A DNA stretch of 64,000 nucleotides, from NCBI GenBank assembly GCA_020634815.1, contig JACKBA010000007.1, positions 62,001 to 126,000 of the forward strand, given 5' to 3'. A model generated the notes under the pieces. It searched no databases. It was not told where the DNA came from and worked only from the letters and a program-made list of their open reading frames with translations. This stretch comes from Caldilineaceae bacterium (GTDB lineage: Bacteria > Chloroflexota > Anaerolineae > Caldilineales > Caldilineaceae). Below are positions 32,583 to 41,158 of the stretch, piece after piece. The stretch's first letter is position 1; each line of letters opens with the position of its first letter. The translations under genes and the position numbers were made by a program.

Positions 32583-33766
32583 TTCCTCCCAGGTGCAACA
32601 ACCCCCAGTACCACTTCCTCACTTGCGCCGGTGCAGGCCGGCACATTGCCCGGCAGCCCGTGCACACAGAGATAGGCGAGCAGCGCAAAGGTCAAGGCTT
32701 CCTTGGCGTCGCCGTCGATGCCCAGTGTCTCAATCGTGCAGACCTCGATCGGCCGCCCCAGTTGCGCTGCCACGCGCTCGCCGATCGCGGCCATGAGCAC
32801 CGGATTGCGCGCGCCACCGCCGGAAACCACGACCTGCGCCAGCGGCCCTGGTGCAAAGCGGGCGTAGGCATCGGCGATGCTCGCCGCGGTCAGCGCGGTG
32901 ACCGTCGCCGCAAAGTCGGCATCATTGAGGCCGGAGGAGCGGGCCGCGCCGTGCAATGCCTGGGCGAGCGTCGCTGTGTAGCGCTCGCGGCCGGTCGTCT
33001 TGGGCGGCGGCTGGCGCAGGTACGGATCGTCGAGCCAGCGGGCCAGCAGCGCCTCGTCCACCCGCCCCTGGGCAGCGAGCCGGCCGTCGTGATCGTACGC
33101 CAGGGCGCCGTCGCTGGCAAACGCCGCGGCCCAGTCGATGAGCACGTTGCCCGGCCCCGTGTCGAAGGCGAGCGGCGGCGCATCGCTGCCCAGCGGCGGG
33201 AGGAAGGTCACGTTGCCGATACCGCCAATGTTCTGCGCCGCGCGCCAGCCGCCGGCCACGCCGTTCAGCCCATCGGCCGGGCGTAGCAGCAGCCAGTCGA
33301 AGATGCTGACCAGCGGCGCGCCCTGCCCGCCGGCCGCCACGTCGGCGACGCGGAAATCGGCCACCGTCGTGATGCCGGTCTGCCCAGCAATCACGGCCGG
33401 TTCGCCGATCTGCAAGGTGCTGGTGATGCGCTCGCCCTCGGCGTCGTGCCAGATGGTCTGGCCGTGGCTGCCGATCAGGTCGATATCGCCCAGGGGGATG
33501 CCGGCCGCCTGGGCGACTTCGGCAACCGCGCGCGCAAAGGTCGCTCCGAGGGCAAAGTTGGCGCGACACACAGCCTGCGGTGTCCCGCGGTTGGCAAAGA
33601 GGTCGAAGATCAGCGCGCGCTCGGCGGCCGGCCAGGGAATGGTTGCGAATACCCGCTGTCGCACGGACAGCGCCTCGCCCGGCGCGCCCGGCCGGCCAGT
33701 GATGTCGGCGATCGCAACGTCAATCCCGTCGGCCGAAGTCCCGCTGATCATGCCCGCTACAAGCAT
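32543..33766 (-). CDS. anmK: 1,6-anhydro-N-acetylmuramic acid kinase
   Basis: A 407-residue ASKHA kinase. Family signatures: GMISGTSADGIDVA near the N-terminus, LIGSHGQTIWHD, GNVTFLPP, and the conserved FDTGPGN(V/M)LID loop around the substrate; the C-terminal VVSGGGARNPVLMAAI binds nucleotide. AnmK opens 1,6-anhydroMurNAc and phosphorylates it to MurNAc-6-P during peptidoglycan recycling. ATG 33766 follows GAGGGG. The last residues, RRLEIGDWRLG, are encoded by the heptamer repeat, so the native C-terminus has probably been replaced or extended. No MurQ etherase is in the window. Confidence 0.93.
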   Translation of the reverse strand: MLVAGMISGTSADGIDVAIADITGRPGAPGEALSVRQRVFATIPWPAAERALIFDLFANRGTPQAVCRANFALGATFARAVAEVAQAAGIPLGDIDLIGSHGQTIWHDAEGERITSTLQIGEPAVIAGQTGITTVADFRVADVAAGGQGAPLVSIFDWLLLRPADGLNGVAGGWRAAQNIGGIGNVTFLPPLGSDAPPLAFDTGPGNVLIDWAAAFASDGALAYDHDGRLAAQGRVDEALLARWLDDPYLRQPPPKTTGRERYTATLAQALHGAARSSGLNDADFAATVTALTAASIADAYARFAPGPLAQVVVSGGGARNPVLMAAIGERVAAQLGRPIEVCTIETLGIDGDAKEALTFALLAYLCVHGLPGNVPACTGASEEVVLGVVAPGRNYRRLEIGDWRLG

Positions 33767-33790
33767 TTACCCCTCGTTTCCCAAGGCCGC

Positions 33791-33830
33791 GTGGCGATAT
33801 ATCGCCACCAGGGCATGAAATTTCATGCCC
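33791..33830. repeat. Two adjacent perfect palindromes
   Basis: GTGGCGATATATCGCCAC (33791-33808) and GGGCATGAAATTTCATGCCC (33811-33830) are each perfectly self-complementary, with two bases between them. They lie between the first Gfo/Idh gene and anmK, 25 bases before the anmK start. They may be paired operator sites or a dispersed palindromic element. Confidence 0.85.
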
Positions 33831-33904
33831 CTACAATTAGACAGCGACGCCGGGTGCGGGTGCCTGGACGTCGCCGTCATTCTGTGTGATGACGCTCCGT
33901 GTTT

Positions 33905-35239
33905 CTACCCGGCCAGCGCGGCCAGTTCCTCTGCCCGCGCCCGGTAGTCGGCCATGGCGATGACCTGCCCACTCAGGCGCGCCTCCTCGGCGGCAAAGGC
34001 CAGCAGATGGCTCTCGAGCGAGACGCGCGCGGTGGTCAGCGGCGCGATCTCGCCGCGCAGCACGCGCACGAAGTCGGCCATGATGCCCTCATCGCCGCCG
34101 CCGTGGCCCACGTCGCTGGTGTCGACCGTGACCACTTCCGAAGCGCCGCCGTGAATGTTGATCTCGATGCGGCCCGGCTCGATGGCCACGGCGCGCAGCG
34201 TGCCCTTGGTGCCGTCGTAGCGCATGGAGCGGTGCTCCTGGTTGGAGTGGCCGTGCATGACCATCGTCACCGACGCGCCGCTCTCCAGCTCCATGAGGAC
34301 GGTTTGGTGGTCGACGACGTCGTTGTCGCAATGGAAGACGCAACGCCCGTACGGCCCGGTCTCGATGGCCTGCTGGCGCCCGGCACGGCTCACGTCGGGG
34401 CTGATGACGTTGAAGGGCCAGTACGGCGGCGCCTCAGGATCAAAGCCGCCCTCGATCAGCCGCCGGCGCGCATCGGGGAAGGTGCGGTCGTAGTCCAGGT
34501 AAATGCCGATAGCCGAGAAGGGGCATTCCGCCTCGATGGGGCAGCCGTCGGTGCAGCGCAGCGGGATCTCCGGCCCGACGCTCTCAGAGCGGTAGTACTT
34601 GAGCGAACCGACCGACGACAGGCGCTTGACCGGGCTGCCCAGGTTCCACACGAGCACATCCATATCGTGACAGCACTTGGCCAGAATCATGGGGCTGGAG
34701 AGCCCCTTGTTGCGCCAGTTGCCGCGCACGAAGCTGTGCGCCATGTGCCAGTAGGCCACATTCTCACGATGCTCGACGGTGACGATCTCGCCGATGACGC
34801 CCGATTCCAGGACTTCGTGCAGCTTGCGCCAGAAGGGCGCGTAACGCAGCACGTGGCAGATTTGCAGGATGCGCCCGGTGCGTTCCGCCGCCTGCACCAG
34901 TTGCACGCTGCCCTCCAGCGTGTGCGCCATTGGCTTCTCCAGCAGCACGTTGTAGCCGGCCTCCATGGCGGCGATGGCCGGCTCCACGTGCATCTGGTCC
35001 TGCGTAGCGACGATGGCGCCGGCGCCCAGTTGGCCGGCCGCCACCAGTTCCTCCCAGGTGGTGAAACACTGGGCATCGTCCAGGTCGTGCGCTTCGGCCA
35101 TGCGCCCGCGGCGGATCGGGTCAGGGTCGGCCACGCCGACGATGCGCACCTGGTCGGGATGGCGCAGCGCATAGGAGGCATAGGCGCCGGCGCCGCGGCT
35201 CCCCGCACCAATGACAACAAGTTCGACAGGCTTTGACAT
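33905..35239 (-). CDS. Gfo/Idh/MocA-family oxidoreductase 1
   Basis: A 444-residue NAD(P)-dependent sugar oxidoreductase. The Rossmann start is VVIGAGSRGAGAY and the EKP motif (catalytic Lys) is in NVLLEKPMAH. Family members oxidise or dehydrate-hydrate sugars such as glucose, inositol or glycosides. This copy is longer than the usual 340 and has a cysteine group, RCTDGCPIEAECPF (C-x3-C-x5-C), that may hold metal. ATG 35239 has GAGGTG upstream. It ends 138 bases before anmK. Substrate unknown; neighbours suggest an amino sugar or a glycoside made from one. Confidence 0.88.
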   Translation of the reverse strand: MSKPVELVVIGAGSRGAGAYASYALRHPDQVRIVGVADPDPIRRGRMAEAHDLDDAQCFTTWEELVAAGQLGAGAIVATQDQMHVEPAIAAMEAGYNVLLEKPMAHTLEGSVQLVQAAERTGRILQICHVLRYAPFWRKLHEVLESGVIGEIVTVEHRENVAYWHMAHSFVRGNWRNKGLSSPMILAKCCHDMDVLVWNLGSPVKRLSSVGSLKYYRSESVGPEIPLRCTDGCPIEAECPFSAIGIYLDYDRTFPDARRRLIEGGFDPEAPPYWPFNVISPDVSRAGRQQAIETGPYGRCVFHCDNDVVDHQTVLMELESGASVTMVMHGHSNQEHRSMRYDGTKGTLRAVAIEPGRIEINIHGGASEVVTVDTSDVGHGGGDEGIMADFVRVLRGEIAPLTTARVSLESHLLAFAAEEARLSGQVIAMADYRARAEELAALAG

Positions 35240-35259
35240 AGAGCACCTCGTAGAAAAGT

Positions 35260-35322
35260 TCAATCTCCAATCTCTGATCTCAAATCTCTCGGTCGAGACT
35301 GGAGATTGGAGATTAGAGATTG
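35260..35322. repeat. Heptamer-repeat inverted pair c
   Basis: AATCTCC-type units at 35260-35288 and GGAGATT-type units at 35296-35322 form a nearly continuous hairpin. The right arm contains the TAA stop of Gfo/Idh gene 2 (35313-35315). Confidence 0.85.
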
Positions 35323-36317
35323 GCGAGTTTGACTGGCTGGCCAGTTCTTGCCGACTCGTAGGCGGCGAGGGCGACCTGCATGGCGGCCATGCCATCCTCG
35401 CCGGTGATGGAAGGGTCGCGGCCGGTGCGGATCATGTCGACGAAGTCGGCCATGAGGCCGGCATCCATGTCGCTGCCGTAGCCGGCCCAGCGCGTCTTGC
35501 CGGCGGCGTTGGAGGCCACGCTGACGTACTGATGCAGCGTGTCACCATAGACGACGCCACGCTCGCCCAGGATTTCCAGCTTGACGTCGCCCCAAATCGT
35601 GTAGCTCGGCGGGCGCGACCAGCTCGTGTCCAGCGTGCCGTAGATGCCGTTGCTCAGTGTGAAGGAGAGCAGCCCGGCGTCGTCGATGCCCAGGCCGGGG
35701 TGGAGCAGGCTGTCGCCGATCTCGGCGTAGACCTCAGTCACTTCGGCGCCCCAGAACCAGCGCAGCACGTCGATGACGTGCACGGTGTGGTCGAGCACGG
35801 CGCCGCCGCCGGCCAGATCGTGGTCGATGAACCAGCCGCCGGGCATGGAGCCGTGGTTGGTGCAGTTGACGGTGAAGACCTCGCCCAGCAGCCCGGCGTC
35901 GAGCTGCCGCTTGAGTTCGATGACTGACGGTGCAAAGCGCACGGGAAAGGCGATCTGAAGTTTCGTGCCGGCCGCCCGGCAGATGTCGATCATCGCCTTC
36001 GCGTCGGCGGTCGTGGTCGAGATCGGCTTCTCGCAGAGGATGGCCTTGACGCGACCGGCCGCCTGCTCGACATACGGGCGATGCAGCGCGTTCTCGCTAC
36101 AGACGACGACGGCGTCCAGCCCTGCGGCCAGCAGATCGCCGGCGCCGGCATAGCGTGGCACGGCAAAGCGCTCAGACCACTCGGCCGCAAGCACTTCGTT
36201 GCCGTCGTACATACCCGCCACCTCGACACCCGGCATGGCAAGCAGGCTGCGGACATAGGAGGTCGAGTGCAGGTGGGCGATGCCCAGGAAACCGATGCGG
36301 ATTGGTTGATTCGTCAT
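35313..36317 (-). CDS. Gfo/Idh/MocA-family oxidoreductase 2
   Basis: A 334-residue protein of standard family length. It begins IRIGFLGIAHLHSTSYVRSL, a Rossmann variant with His-Leu-His in place of the usual Gly run, and has the catalytic EKP in AILCEKPIST. The C-terminal beta sheet domain holds the substrate (HTVHVIDVLRWFWGAEV with the expected D-x3-H arrangement). ATG 36317 follows GGAGGG. It starts four bases after the stop of Gfo/Idh 3, so the two are coupled. Its stop lies inside heptamer repeat c. Specific substrate not assigned. Confidence 0.88.
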   Translation of the reverse strand: MTNQPIRIGFLGIAHLHSTSYVRSLLAMPGVEVAGMYDGNEVLAAEWSERFAVPRYAGAGDLLAAGLDAVVVCSENALHRPYVEQAAGRVKAILCEKPISTTTADAKAMIDICRAAGTKLQIAFPVRFAPSVIELKRQLDAGLLGEVFTVNCTNHGSMPGGWFIDHDLAGGGAVLDHTVHVIDVLRWFWGAEVTEVYAEIGDSLLHPGLGIDDAGLLSFTLSNGIYGTLDTSWSRPPSYTIWGDVKLEILGERGVVYGDTLHQYVSVASNAAGKTRWAGYGSDMDAGLMADFVDMIRTGRDPSITGEDGMAAMQVALAAYESARTGQPVKLANL

Positions 36318-36321
36318 GGCA

Positions 36322-37332
36322 TTACCCTCCAAAGTCCCGCATGGTGGTGGGCCGGCCCGTGCGCATGGACTCGATGGCGGCCAGTGCGACGCGCACCGCC
36401 TCCAGCCCGTCGCGCGCCGTCACGACCGGCTCGGCGCGCCCTTCGACGACCGCCACGAAGTGCGCCAGTTCGGCGTAGTAGGGTTCATCCGTGACGCTGG
36501 ACGGGCTGCTGCCGAGGTGGCGGAAGCCCTGCTCGGCGTCGTAGAGTTCAGCAACGAGTGCGGGCCGGTCCAGCGAATCCCACTCGACGAGACCGCCGTC
36601 GCCCGCCACCTCGATGCGCGTGCGGAAGTTGCCGCGCGGATGCGACCAACTCGCCTCGATGTGGCCGATGGCGCCGGAGATGAAACGCAGGGTGATCAAT
36701 GCGTGATCCTGGTATTGCCTGCCGGCAAAGGTGAGCCCGCGCGCAAAGACGCGCTCGACATCGCCGCAGCACCAGCGCGCAAAGTCGATATCGTGCACGG
36801 CCACATCGAGCACCACGCCGCCGCTCTGGTTGAAGTCGGCGTAGTAGGGCGCCGAGAAGTCGCGTCCCGGCCGCGGAAAGCTGCCACAGCGCGCGCTGCG
36901 GAAGACGCCGGGTGCACCGATCGCGCCGCTGTCGATGGCGTCCTTGACGGCGCGATACATGGGGAAGAAGCGCACGACCTGCGCCGGGAAGAGCGGCACG
37001 CCGGCGCGTTCGCACGTCTCCACCATCTCCACGGCGTCGCGCAGGTGGCGCGCCAGCGGCTTCTCGCAGATGATGGCCTTGCGCGCCGCGGCGGCGGCCA
37101 GCACGTTCTCCTTGTGCGCCGTGCCGGGCGAGCAGATGTCGACCAGGTCGACGGCGGCGAAGAGGTCGTCCATGCTGCCGAAGACGCGGCCGCCATATTT
37201 CTGCGCCGCGCGCTCGGCCGCCTCCGGCAAGATATCGTAATAGCCGACAAGCTCGATGCCGGGCATCTGCCGCCATCCGTCCAGGTGGACGGCGGCGATC
37301 GAGCCCGTGCCAATCACTCCAATTCGTAACAT
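36322..37332 (-). CDS. Gfo/Idh/MocA-family oxidoreductase 3
   Basis: A 336-residue protein. The Rossmann motif is GVIGTGSIAAVHLDGW, the catalytic EKP is in AIICEKPLARH, and DVAVHDIDFARW gives the conserved D-x3-H pair of the C-terminal domain. Three paralogues in a row are common in clusters that process modified sugars by transient oxidation at C3, where different members oxidise, eliminate and reduce. ATG 37332 has only a weak ribosome-binding site. It lies between the GxxExxY remnant and Gfo/Idh 2. Confidence 0.88.
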   Translation of the reverse strand: MLRIGVIGTGSIAAVHLDGWRQMPGIELVGYYDILPEAAERAAQKYGGRVFGSMDDLFAAVDLVDICSPGTAHKENVLAAAAARKAIICEKPLARHLRDAVEMVETCERAGVPLFPAQVVRFFPMYRAVKDAIDSGAIGAPGVFRSARCGSFPRPGRDFSAPYYADFNQSGGVVLDVAVHDIDFARWCCGDVERVFARGLTFAGRQYQDHALITLRFISGAIGHIEASWSHPRGNFRTRIEVAGDGGLVEWDSLDRPALVAELYDAEQGFRHLGSSPSSVTDEPYYAELAHFVAVVEGRAEPVVTARDGLEAVRVALAAIESMRTGRPTTMRDFGG

Positions 37333-37357
37333 CGCTTCGTCTTTCCTTCGAAAATTA

Positions 37358-37957
37358 GTCTCACACCAAGACACAAAGGCACAAAGAACTCCTGGTCTGA
37401 GCAATGTTTTGTCGCTCAAGCTGCTGTTGCGTTCCGGTAGCCGTCAAATTACTCGATTGTTCCATTGATGATTCGGTGGATGCCATCCTTCATTACTGAT
37501 TCGCCGAAGTTGAGCAAGAATCCAAGTTTCATGCCGGTCAATCGCAGATAGGTCAGAACCTGCTTCTGGTGCGCTTTGCTGACCTGTTCGACCGACTTCA
37601 GTTCGATGATCACCTTGTCTTCGACAATGATGTCGGCGCGGAATCCTTAGTCAAACCGGATGCCATCGACCTCGATCGGGATTGGCACCTGCCGCTTCAC
37701 CGCGAGGCCGGCCTGTGTCAGTCGATTGGCGAGCACTACTTCATAGACTGTCTCCAGAAGCCCAGGCCCGAGCAACTTATGCAGCCGAACTGAACGATTG
37801 ACAATAATCCGACCAATCTCGTTCTCATTCATAGCCATCCTCATTTGAGACTCACACCAAGACACCAAGAACTGCTTTCTTTGAATTCTCGCTTGAGACT
37901 CACACAGCGATGAAAAGCTCGATCTTCTTCTTGGTGCCTTTGTGTCTTCGTGTGAGA
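37358..37957. repeat. Period-8 repeats around a broken GxxExxY gene
   Basis: Units of the type ACACCAAG / ACACAAAG / GCACAAAG occur at 37358-37390 and 37847-37872 in one orientation, and at 37931-37957 in the other (TTGGTGCC, TTTGTGTC). They flank the remnant gene on both sides, like a small inserted cassette with terminal repeats. Confidence 0.75.
37449..37832 (-). pseudogene. GxxExxY-family protein, interrupted by one stop codon
   Basis: Reading from ATG 37832 gives NENEIGRIIVNRSVRLHKLLGPGLLETVYE, the GxxExxY signature (GLLETVYE), then VKRQVPIPIEVDGIRFD and an in-frame TAA (37647-37649). Past the stop the same frame continues with the second half of the family, GFRADIIVEDKVIIELKSVEQVSKAHQKQ, and ends at TAA 37449-37451. 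No frame change is needed, so a single substitution would repair it. GxxExxY proteins resemble PD-(D/E)XK nuclease cores (D..E-x-K here as DIIV...ELK), but their role is unknown. Confidence 0.85.
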
Positions 37958-37963
37958 CCAATA

Positions 37964-39136
37964 TTATGGTAGCGCGGCATGTTCGGCCATTGCGGCGGAG
38001 CCTCGCCGCCCCAGGACCAGAAAGCAGATGGCGCTGGCGACGGCGATGGTCGAGCAGACGGCGAAGAGCGCCGGGAAGCCGGCCACCTGCACCAGGTTGC
38101 CGCCCAGCATGCTGCCTGCCAGTTGACCGGCGCTGCCCGCGGCGTTGAAGAGACCGCTGCGGCTGCCGCGATGTTGCTGCCCGCCAAACTCGGCGGCGAA
38201 GGTCATGGACGACGCCGTGTAGCTGCCAAAGCCAAAGCCGCGCAACACCTGCACGCCCAACAATAGCGGCAGGCTTTGCGCCAGCAGCATGTAGCCGATC
38301 TGCACCAGGGCAATGCCAAAGCCGCCCGCCGCCAGCATAACCGCCCGCCCCGCGACATCGGAAAGCGCGCCGGTGATGTACATGGCCGGGAATTCGATCA
38401 TGGCCGCCAGCGACCACAGGCTGCTGATGGCCGTCTTGCTGTAGCCGAAGGTCGCCATGTAGTTAGGCCACATGGAAGTGGAGGCCACGTGCGCCATAGT
38501 CCACAGCCCCACGCCGGCCAGGAAGAGCAGCGGCAGCCCGGCGCCGGTCTTGCGCGACCCGCCGGCCGGATCCACCGGCGCGGGCACAGCGCGCACTTCA
38601 CGCACGAAGAGCGCGGCCATCATCGCGGCCAGGAAGAACGCGCCGCACACGATGTAGATGAACGACAGCCCGAAGGCATCGGCCAGCCGCCCGCCCATGA
38701 GCGCGCCCATGGCAAAGGCGCCCGAGCCCAGCCCACGTGTCAAGCCCATGCGCCGCCCGCGCTGCGCCGACGCGTCGAGCGTGTCGCCCATAAGCGCCAG
38801 CCCCAGCGTCGACACGGCGGCCATGCTCAGGCCGTCGAGCAGGCGCGCCGGCCAGGCGTGGCTCACATCGTTGGCTGCGCTCAGCCACCAGTAACCGATG
38901 GCGACACCGGCCAACCCCGCGACATAGAGCGGCTTGCGCCGGCCCAGGCGGTCGGCCAGCCAGCCCCAGCCGTAGCTGCCGACGAGCATGACGATGATGG
39001 TGCTGGTGAGGATGACGGAGATGAGCGCAAAGTCGGCGCCAAGGCCCTGGAGGTAGAGCGTGAGCAGCGGAGAACTGATGCCGATGGCCACCATGGCGAG
39101 GATGTTGACAAGGGTGAGGACGCGGTAGTTGTTCAT
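37964..39136 (-). CDS. Major facilitator superfamily transporter
   Basis: A 390-residue membrane protein with about 12 hydrophobic helices. The loop 2-3 MFS motif is WGWLADRLGRRKPLY. The second half begins near LLFLAGVGLWTMAHVASTSM. Loss of strong charges in the helices gives no substrate clue; position in a sugar-catabolic region suggests sugar uptake or efflux of a by-product. ATG 39136 is chosen, since an in-frame ATG at 39166 lies inside the hairpin 39146-39177. It is downstream of the binding-protein gene on the same strand. Confidence 0.85.
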   Translation of the reverse strand: MNNYRVLTLVNILAMVAIGISSPLLTLYLQGLGADFALISVILTSTIIVMLVGSYGWGWLADRLGRRKPLYVAGLAGVAIGYWWLSAANDVSHAWPARLLDGLSMAAVSTLGLALMGDTLDASAQRGRRMGLTRGLGSGAFAMGALMGGRLADAFGLSFIYIVCGAFFLAAMMAALFVREVRAVPAPVDPAGGSRKTGAGLPLLFLAGVGLWTMAHVASTSMWPNYMATFGYSKTAISSLWSLAAMIEFPAMYITGALSDVAGRAVMLAAGGFGIALVQIGYMLLAQSLPLLLGVQVLRGFGFGSYTASSMTFAAEFGGQQHRGSRSGLFNAAGSAGQLAGSMLGGNLVQVAGFPALFAVCSTIAVASAICFLVLGRRGSAAMAEHAALP

Positions 39137-39145
39137 ACACGTAAC

Positions 39146-39177
39146 ATGGAGCCGGTGTGTTGTCACACCGGCTCCAT
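39146..39177. promoter_or_regulatory. Hairpin just before the MFS start codon
   Basis: Perfect 14-bp stem ATGGAGCCGGTGTG / CACACCGGCTCCAT with a 4-base loop, ten bases upstream of the MFS ATG. No T tract follows, so it is more likely an mRNA stability or translation-control element than a terminator. Confidence 0.6.
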
Positions 39178-39192
39178 CTCAGACTGGGTTTT

Positions 39193-39265
39193 CAATCTCT
39201 ACTCTCCAATCTCCAGTTCCAGAGATTGGAGAGTAGAGACTGGAGATTGAGAGATTGAGAGATTA
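39193..39265. repeat. Heptamer-repeat inverted pair d
   Basis: AATCTCC-type units at 39193-39216 and GGAGATT/GAGATTG-type units at 39222-39265, folding into one hairpin. The right arm touches the TAA stop of the binding-protein gene (39263-39265). Confidence 0.85.
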
Positions 39266-41062
39266 CTTGGGCTGCAACTGGCCAGTCAGCATCAGCACGA
39301 CGACGAACGGATCGTTGTAGGTGCCGTTCTGGAAGAGCGGGTCGCCGTCGGCCGGCCAGCCGGTGACACGGATGTCCGGGGCCGGGTTGTTGCCGTAGCG
39401 TTCCCACAGCGGGATCTGCGGCAGCAGTTCGTTGTAGGCCAACGCCAGGTCACCAACGATCTGCTTCTGCACCTCGATGTCAGCGCCCTTGGTCGAATCG
39501 GCAATCATCTGACCGAGATCGACTTCGCCGAGGACGTCGGTCTGCTGCATCATCGGGAACGACATACCCTTCTTGGACGGATCGCCGACGCCGGACAGTG
39601 CCTGGTTGTACGGAGTGCGCAGGTCAATATCGAAAGCGTACTGCGGATAGGGATTACCAGCGCCCCAGGCACGAATCGCCATCTGGAAGTTACCATCCTG
39701 GACGTCGATATCGTGCTGCGTGTAGGTGATGCCGCGGAAAGCGGTCTTGATGCCGAAGTCCGAAAGTTGCTGCGCCAGATTCTCGGCAGCGGCAGACCAG
39801 TCGGCGAATTCGGCCGGCGCGGTCAGTTCGAATTCCATGCGCTTGCCGGTTTCGTCCATCCACACATTGTCGGAATCACGCGTCCAGCCCAGGCCGGTCA
39901 GAATTTCTTCCGCCTTGGCCCGGTCGAACTCGTACTTGTTCAACTTGCCGGCAACATCCTCGCTCAACCAGTTTGCCGCCAGATTGTCGGAGAAGCCGGC
40001 CATGTTGACGACAGCCTTGCCGGAATCGCCCAATGACACAACGCCATTCTCGTTGCGATCAACGGCGTAGGCAATCGCCTGGCGCACTTCCTTCTTGTCG
40101 AAGGGAGCGACAGTCTGGTTCAGCCACAACGCCGGGCCGTTGTAATTCGGCGCACGGAGAATGCGGTAGCCAAGATCGATGTACTCTTTCTCAGTCGCCG
40201 GCGGGAAACCATGCGTGGCATAGTCGACATCGCCGGAGAGGACGAGCGGGGTCACGACCGGCGTCTCACCGTTGTAGTTGACCAGCTTGTCGAACTTGAC
40301 CTTGTCGGCCATGAAGGAGGTCGGCACCTTGTTGATGATCATCTGCGACTCGGTAACGCTGGCGGCATCGATCTTGTACGGGCCAAGCACGACCATGTCG
40401 TCGGGGCGGAATTCGTTGAACTGGGCAAGCAAGTCCTTCCACTCCTGATCATCGATGGTCTTGCCGGCGGCGACCAGATCATTGACCTTCTGCGCCCACT
40501 CACCGTAGACAGACGAGGCATGCATGTAGCTCTCACGTAGCAAGCGGCGTGGCGCCACCGTGGAAGGCTCGCGCAGGATGAAGTCCACCGTCGTGTCATC
40601 CACCGCCTTGACCTCGGCCAGGTGATCCTTCCAGGCTGCCGTATTCAGAAGATGGTAGATAGCAAAGGTATCGACCACATCCTGGGACGTATAAGCGCTA
40701 CCGTCGCTCCACACCGCGCCGGCGGGAAGTTTGACACGCAGCGTCACGTCGTCGACCCATTCCCACGACTCGCCCGCAATCGGCATCCAACTTGCATCGG
40801 CCCACATGTAGTAGAACAGCGGCGGTTCCATCAATGCCAGATACGGGCTGCCATTGAAGATGCCATTGGCCACGAACGTATTCCAGTGGCCCGTGGGGGC
40901 AACCGAGTACGGCCAGGCAATGTGGAACTCACCACCGCCGGCCGCCGGCGCGGCTGCTTCTTCGCCACCGGGCGCGGCGGCTGGAGCTGCGGCCGGTGCG
41001 GCACAGGCCGAGACCAGCAGGGCCAGTACCAGGAACAGCGCAAAAAGGTTTCTGCGTCTCAT
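39263..41062 (-). CDS. Peptide/oligosaccharide ABC transporter substrate-binding lipoprotein
   Basis: A 599-residue family-5 solute-binding protein. Signal peptide MRRRNLFALFLVLALLVSAC with lipobox cysteine Cys20, then an Ala/Pro linker. Typical segments are WEWVDDVTLRVKLPAGAVWSDGSAYTSQDVVDTF and APNYNGPALWLNQTVAPFDKKEVRQAIAYAVDR. It is lipid-anchored outside the cell and delivers ligand to the DppBC permeases encoded upstream. Family 5 proteins bind peptides but also oligosaccharides and muropeptides; the neighbouring AnmK and kinase genes favour a cell-wall sugar (inference). ATG 41062 follows AAGGAG eight bases upstream. Confidence 0.9.
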   Translation of the reverse strand: MRRRNLFALFLVLALLVSACAAPAAAPAAAPGGEEAAAPAAGGGEFHIAWPYSVAPTGHWNTFVANGIFNGSPYLALMEPPLFYYMWADASWMPIAGESWEWVDDVTLRVKLPAGAVWSDGSAYTSQDVVDTFAIYHLLNTAAWKDHLAEVKAVDDTTVDFILREPSTVAPRRLLRESYMHASSVYGEWAQKVNDLVAAGKTIDDQEWKDLLAQFNEFRPDDMVVLGPYKIDAASVTESQMIINKVPTSFMADKVKFDKLVNYNGETPVVTPLVLSGDVDYATHGFPPATEKEYIDLGYRILRAPNYNGPALWLNQTVAPFDKKEVRQAIAYAVDRNENGVVSLGDSGKAVVNMAGFSDNLAANWLSEDVAGKLNKYEFDRAKAEEILTGLGWTRDSDNVWMDETGKRMEFELTAPAEFADWSAAAENLAQQLSDFGIKTAFRGITYTQHDIDVQDGNFQMAIRAWGAGNPYPQYAFDIDLRTPYNQALSGVGDPSKKGMSFPMMQQTDVLGEVDLGQMIADSTKGADIEVQKQIVGDLALAYNELLPQIPLWERYGNNPAPDIRVTGWPADGDPLFQNGTYNDPFVVVLMLTGQLQPK

Positions 41063-41158
41063 CAAAACTCTCCTTGGGTTTGAAACTTGAACAACAGCTA
41101 CGACTGTCTTCGGGTTCGCATTTGGTTGAATCAGCGTCGATTCATCTCCTTTCCGGCA

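Noticed and set aside
37647..38417. 256-codon minus-strand frame spanning the GxxExxY start and the MFS end
   Set aside because: Only its last 62 codons match a family; the rest is the MFS gene in another frame.
31431..39265. CRISPR-like interpretation of the GGAGATT arrays
   Set aside because: Units are 7 bp in direct tandem with no unique spacers, and arms are inverted; no cas genes are nearby.
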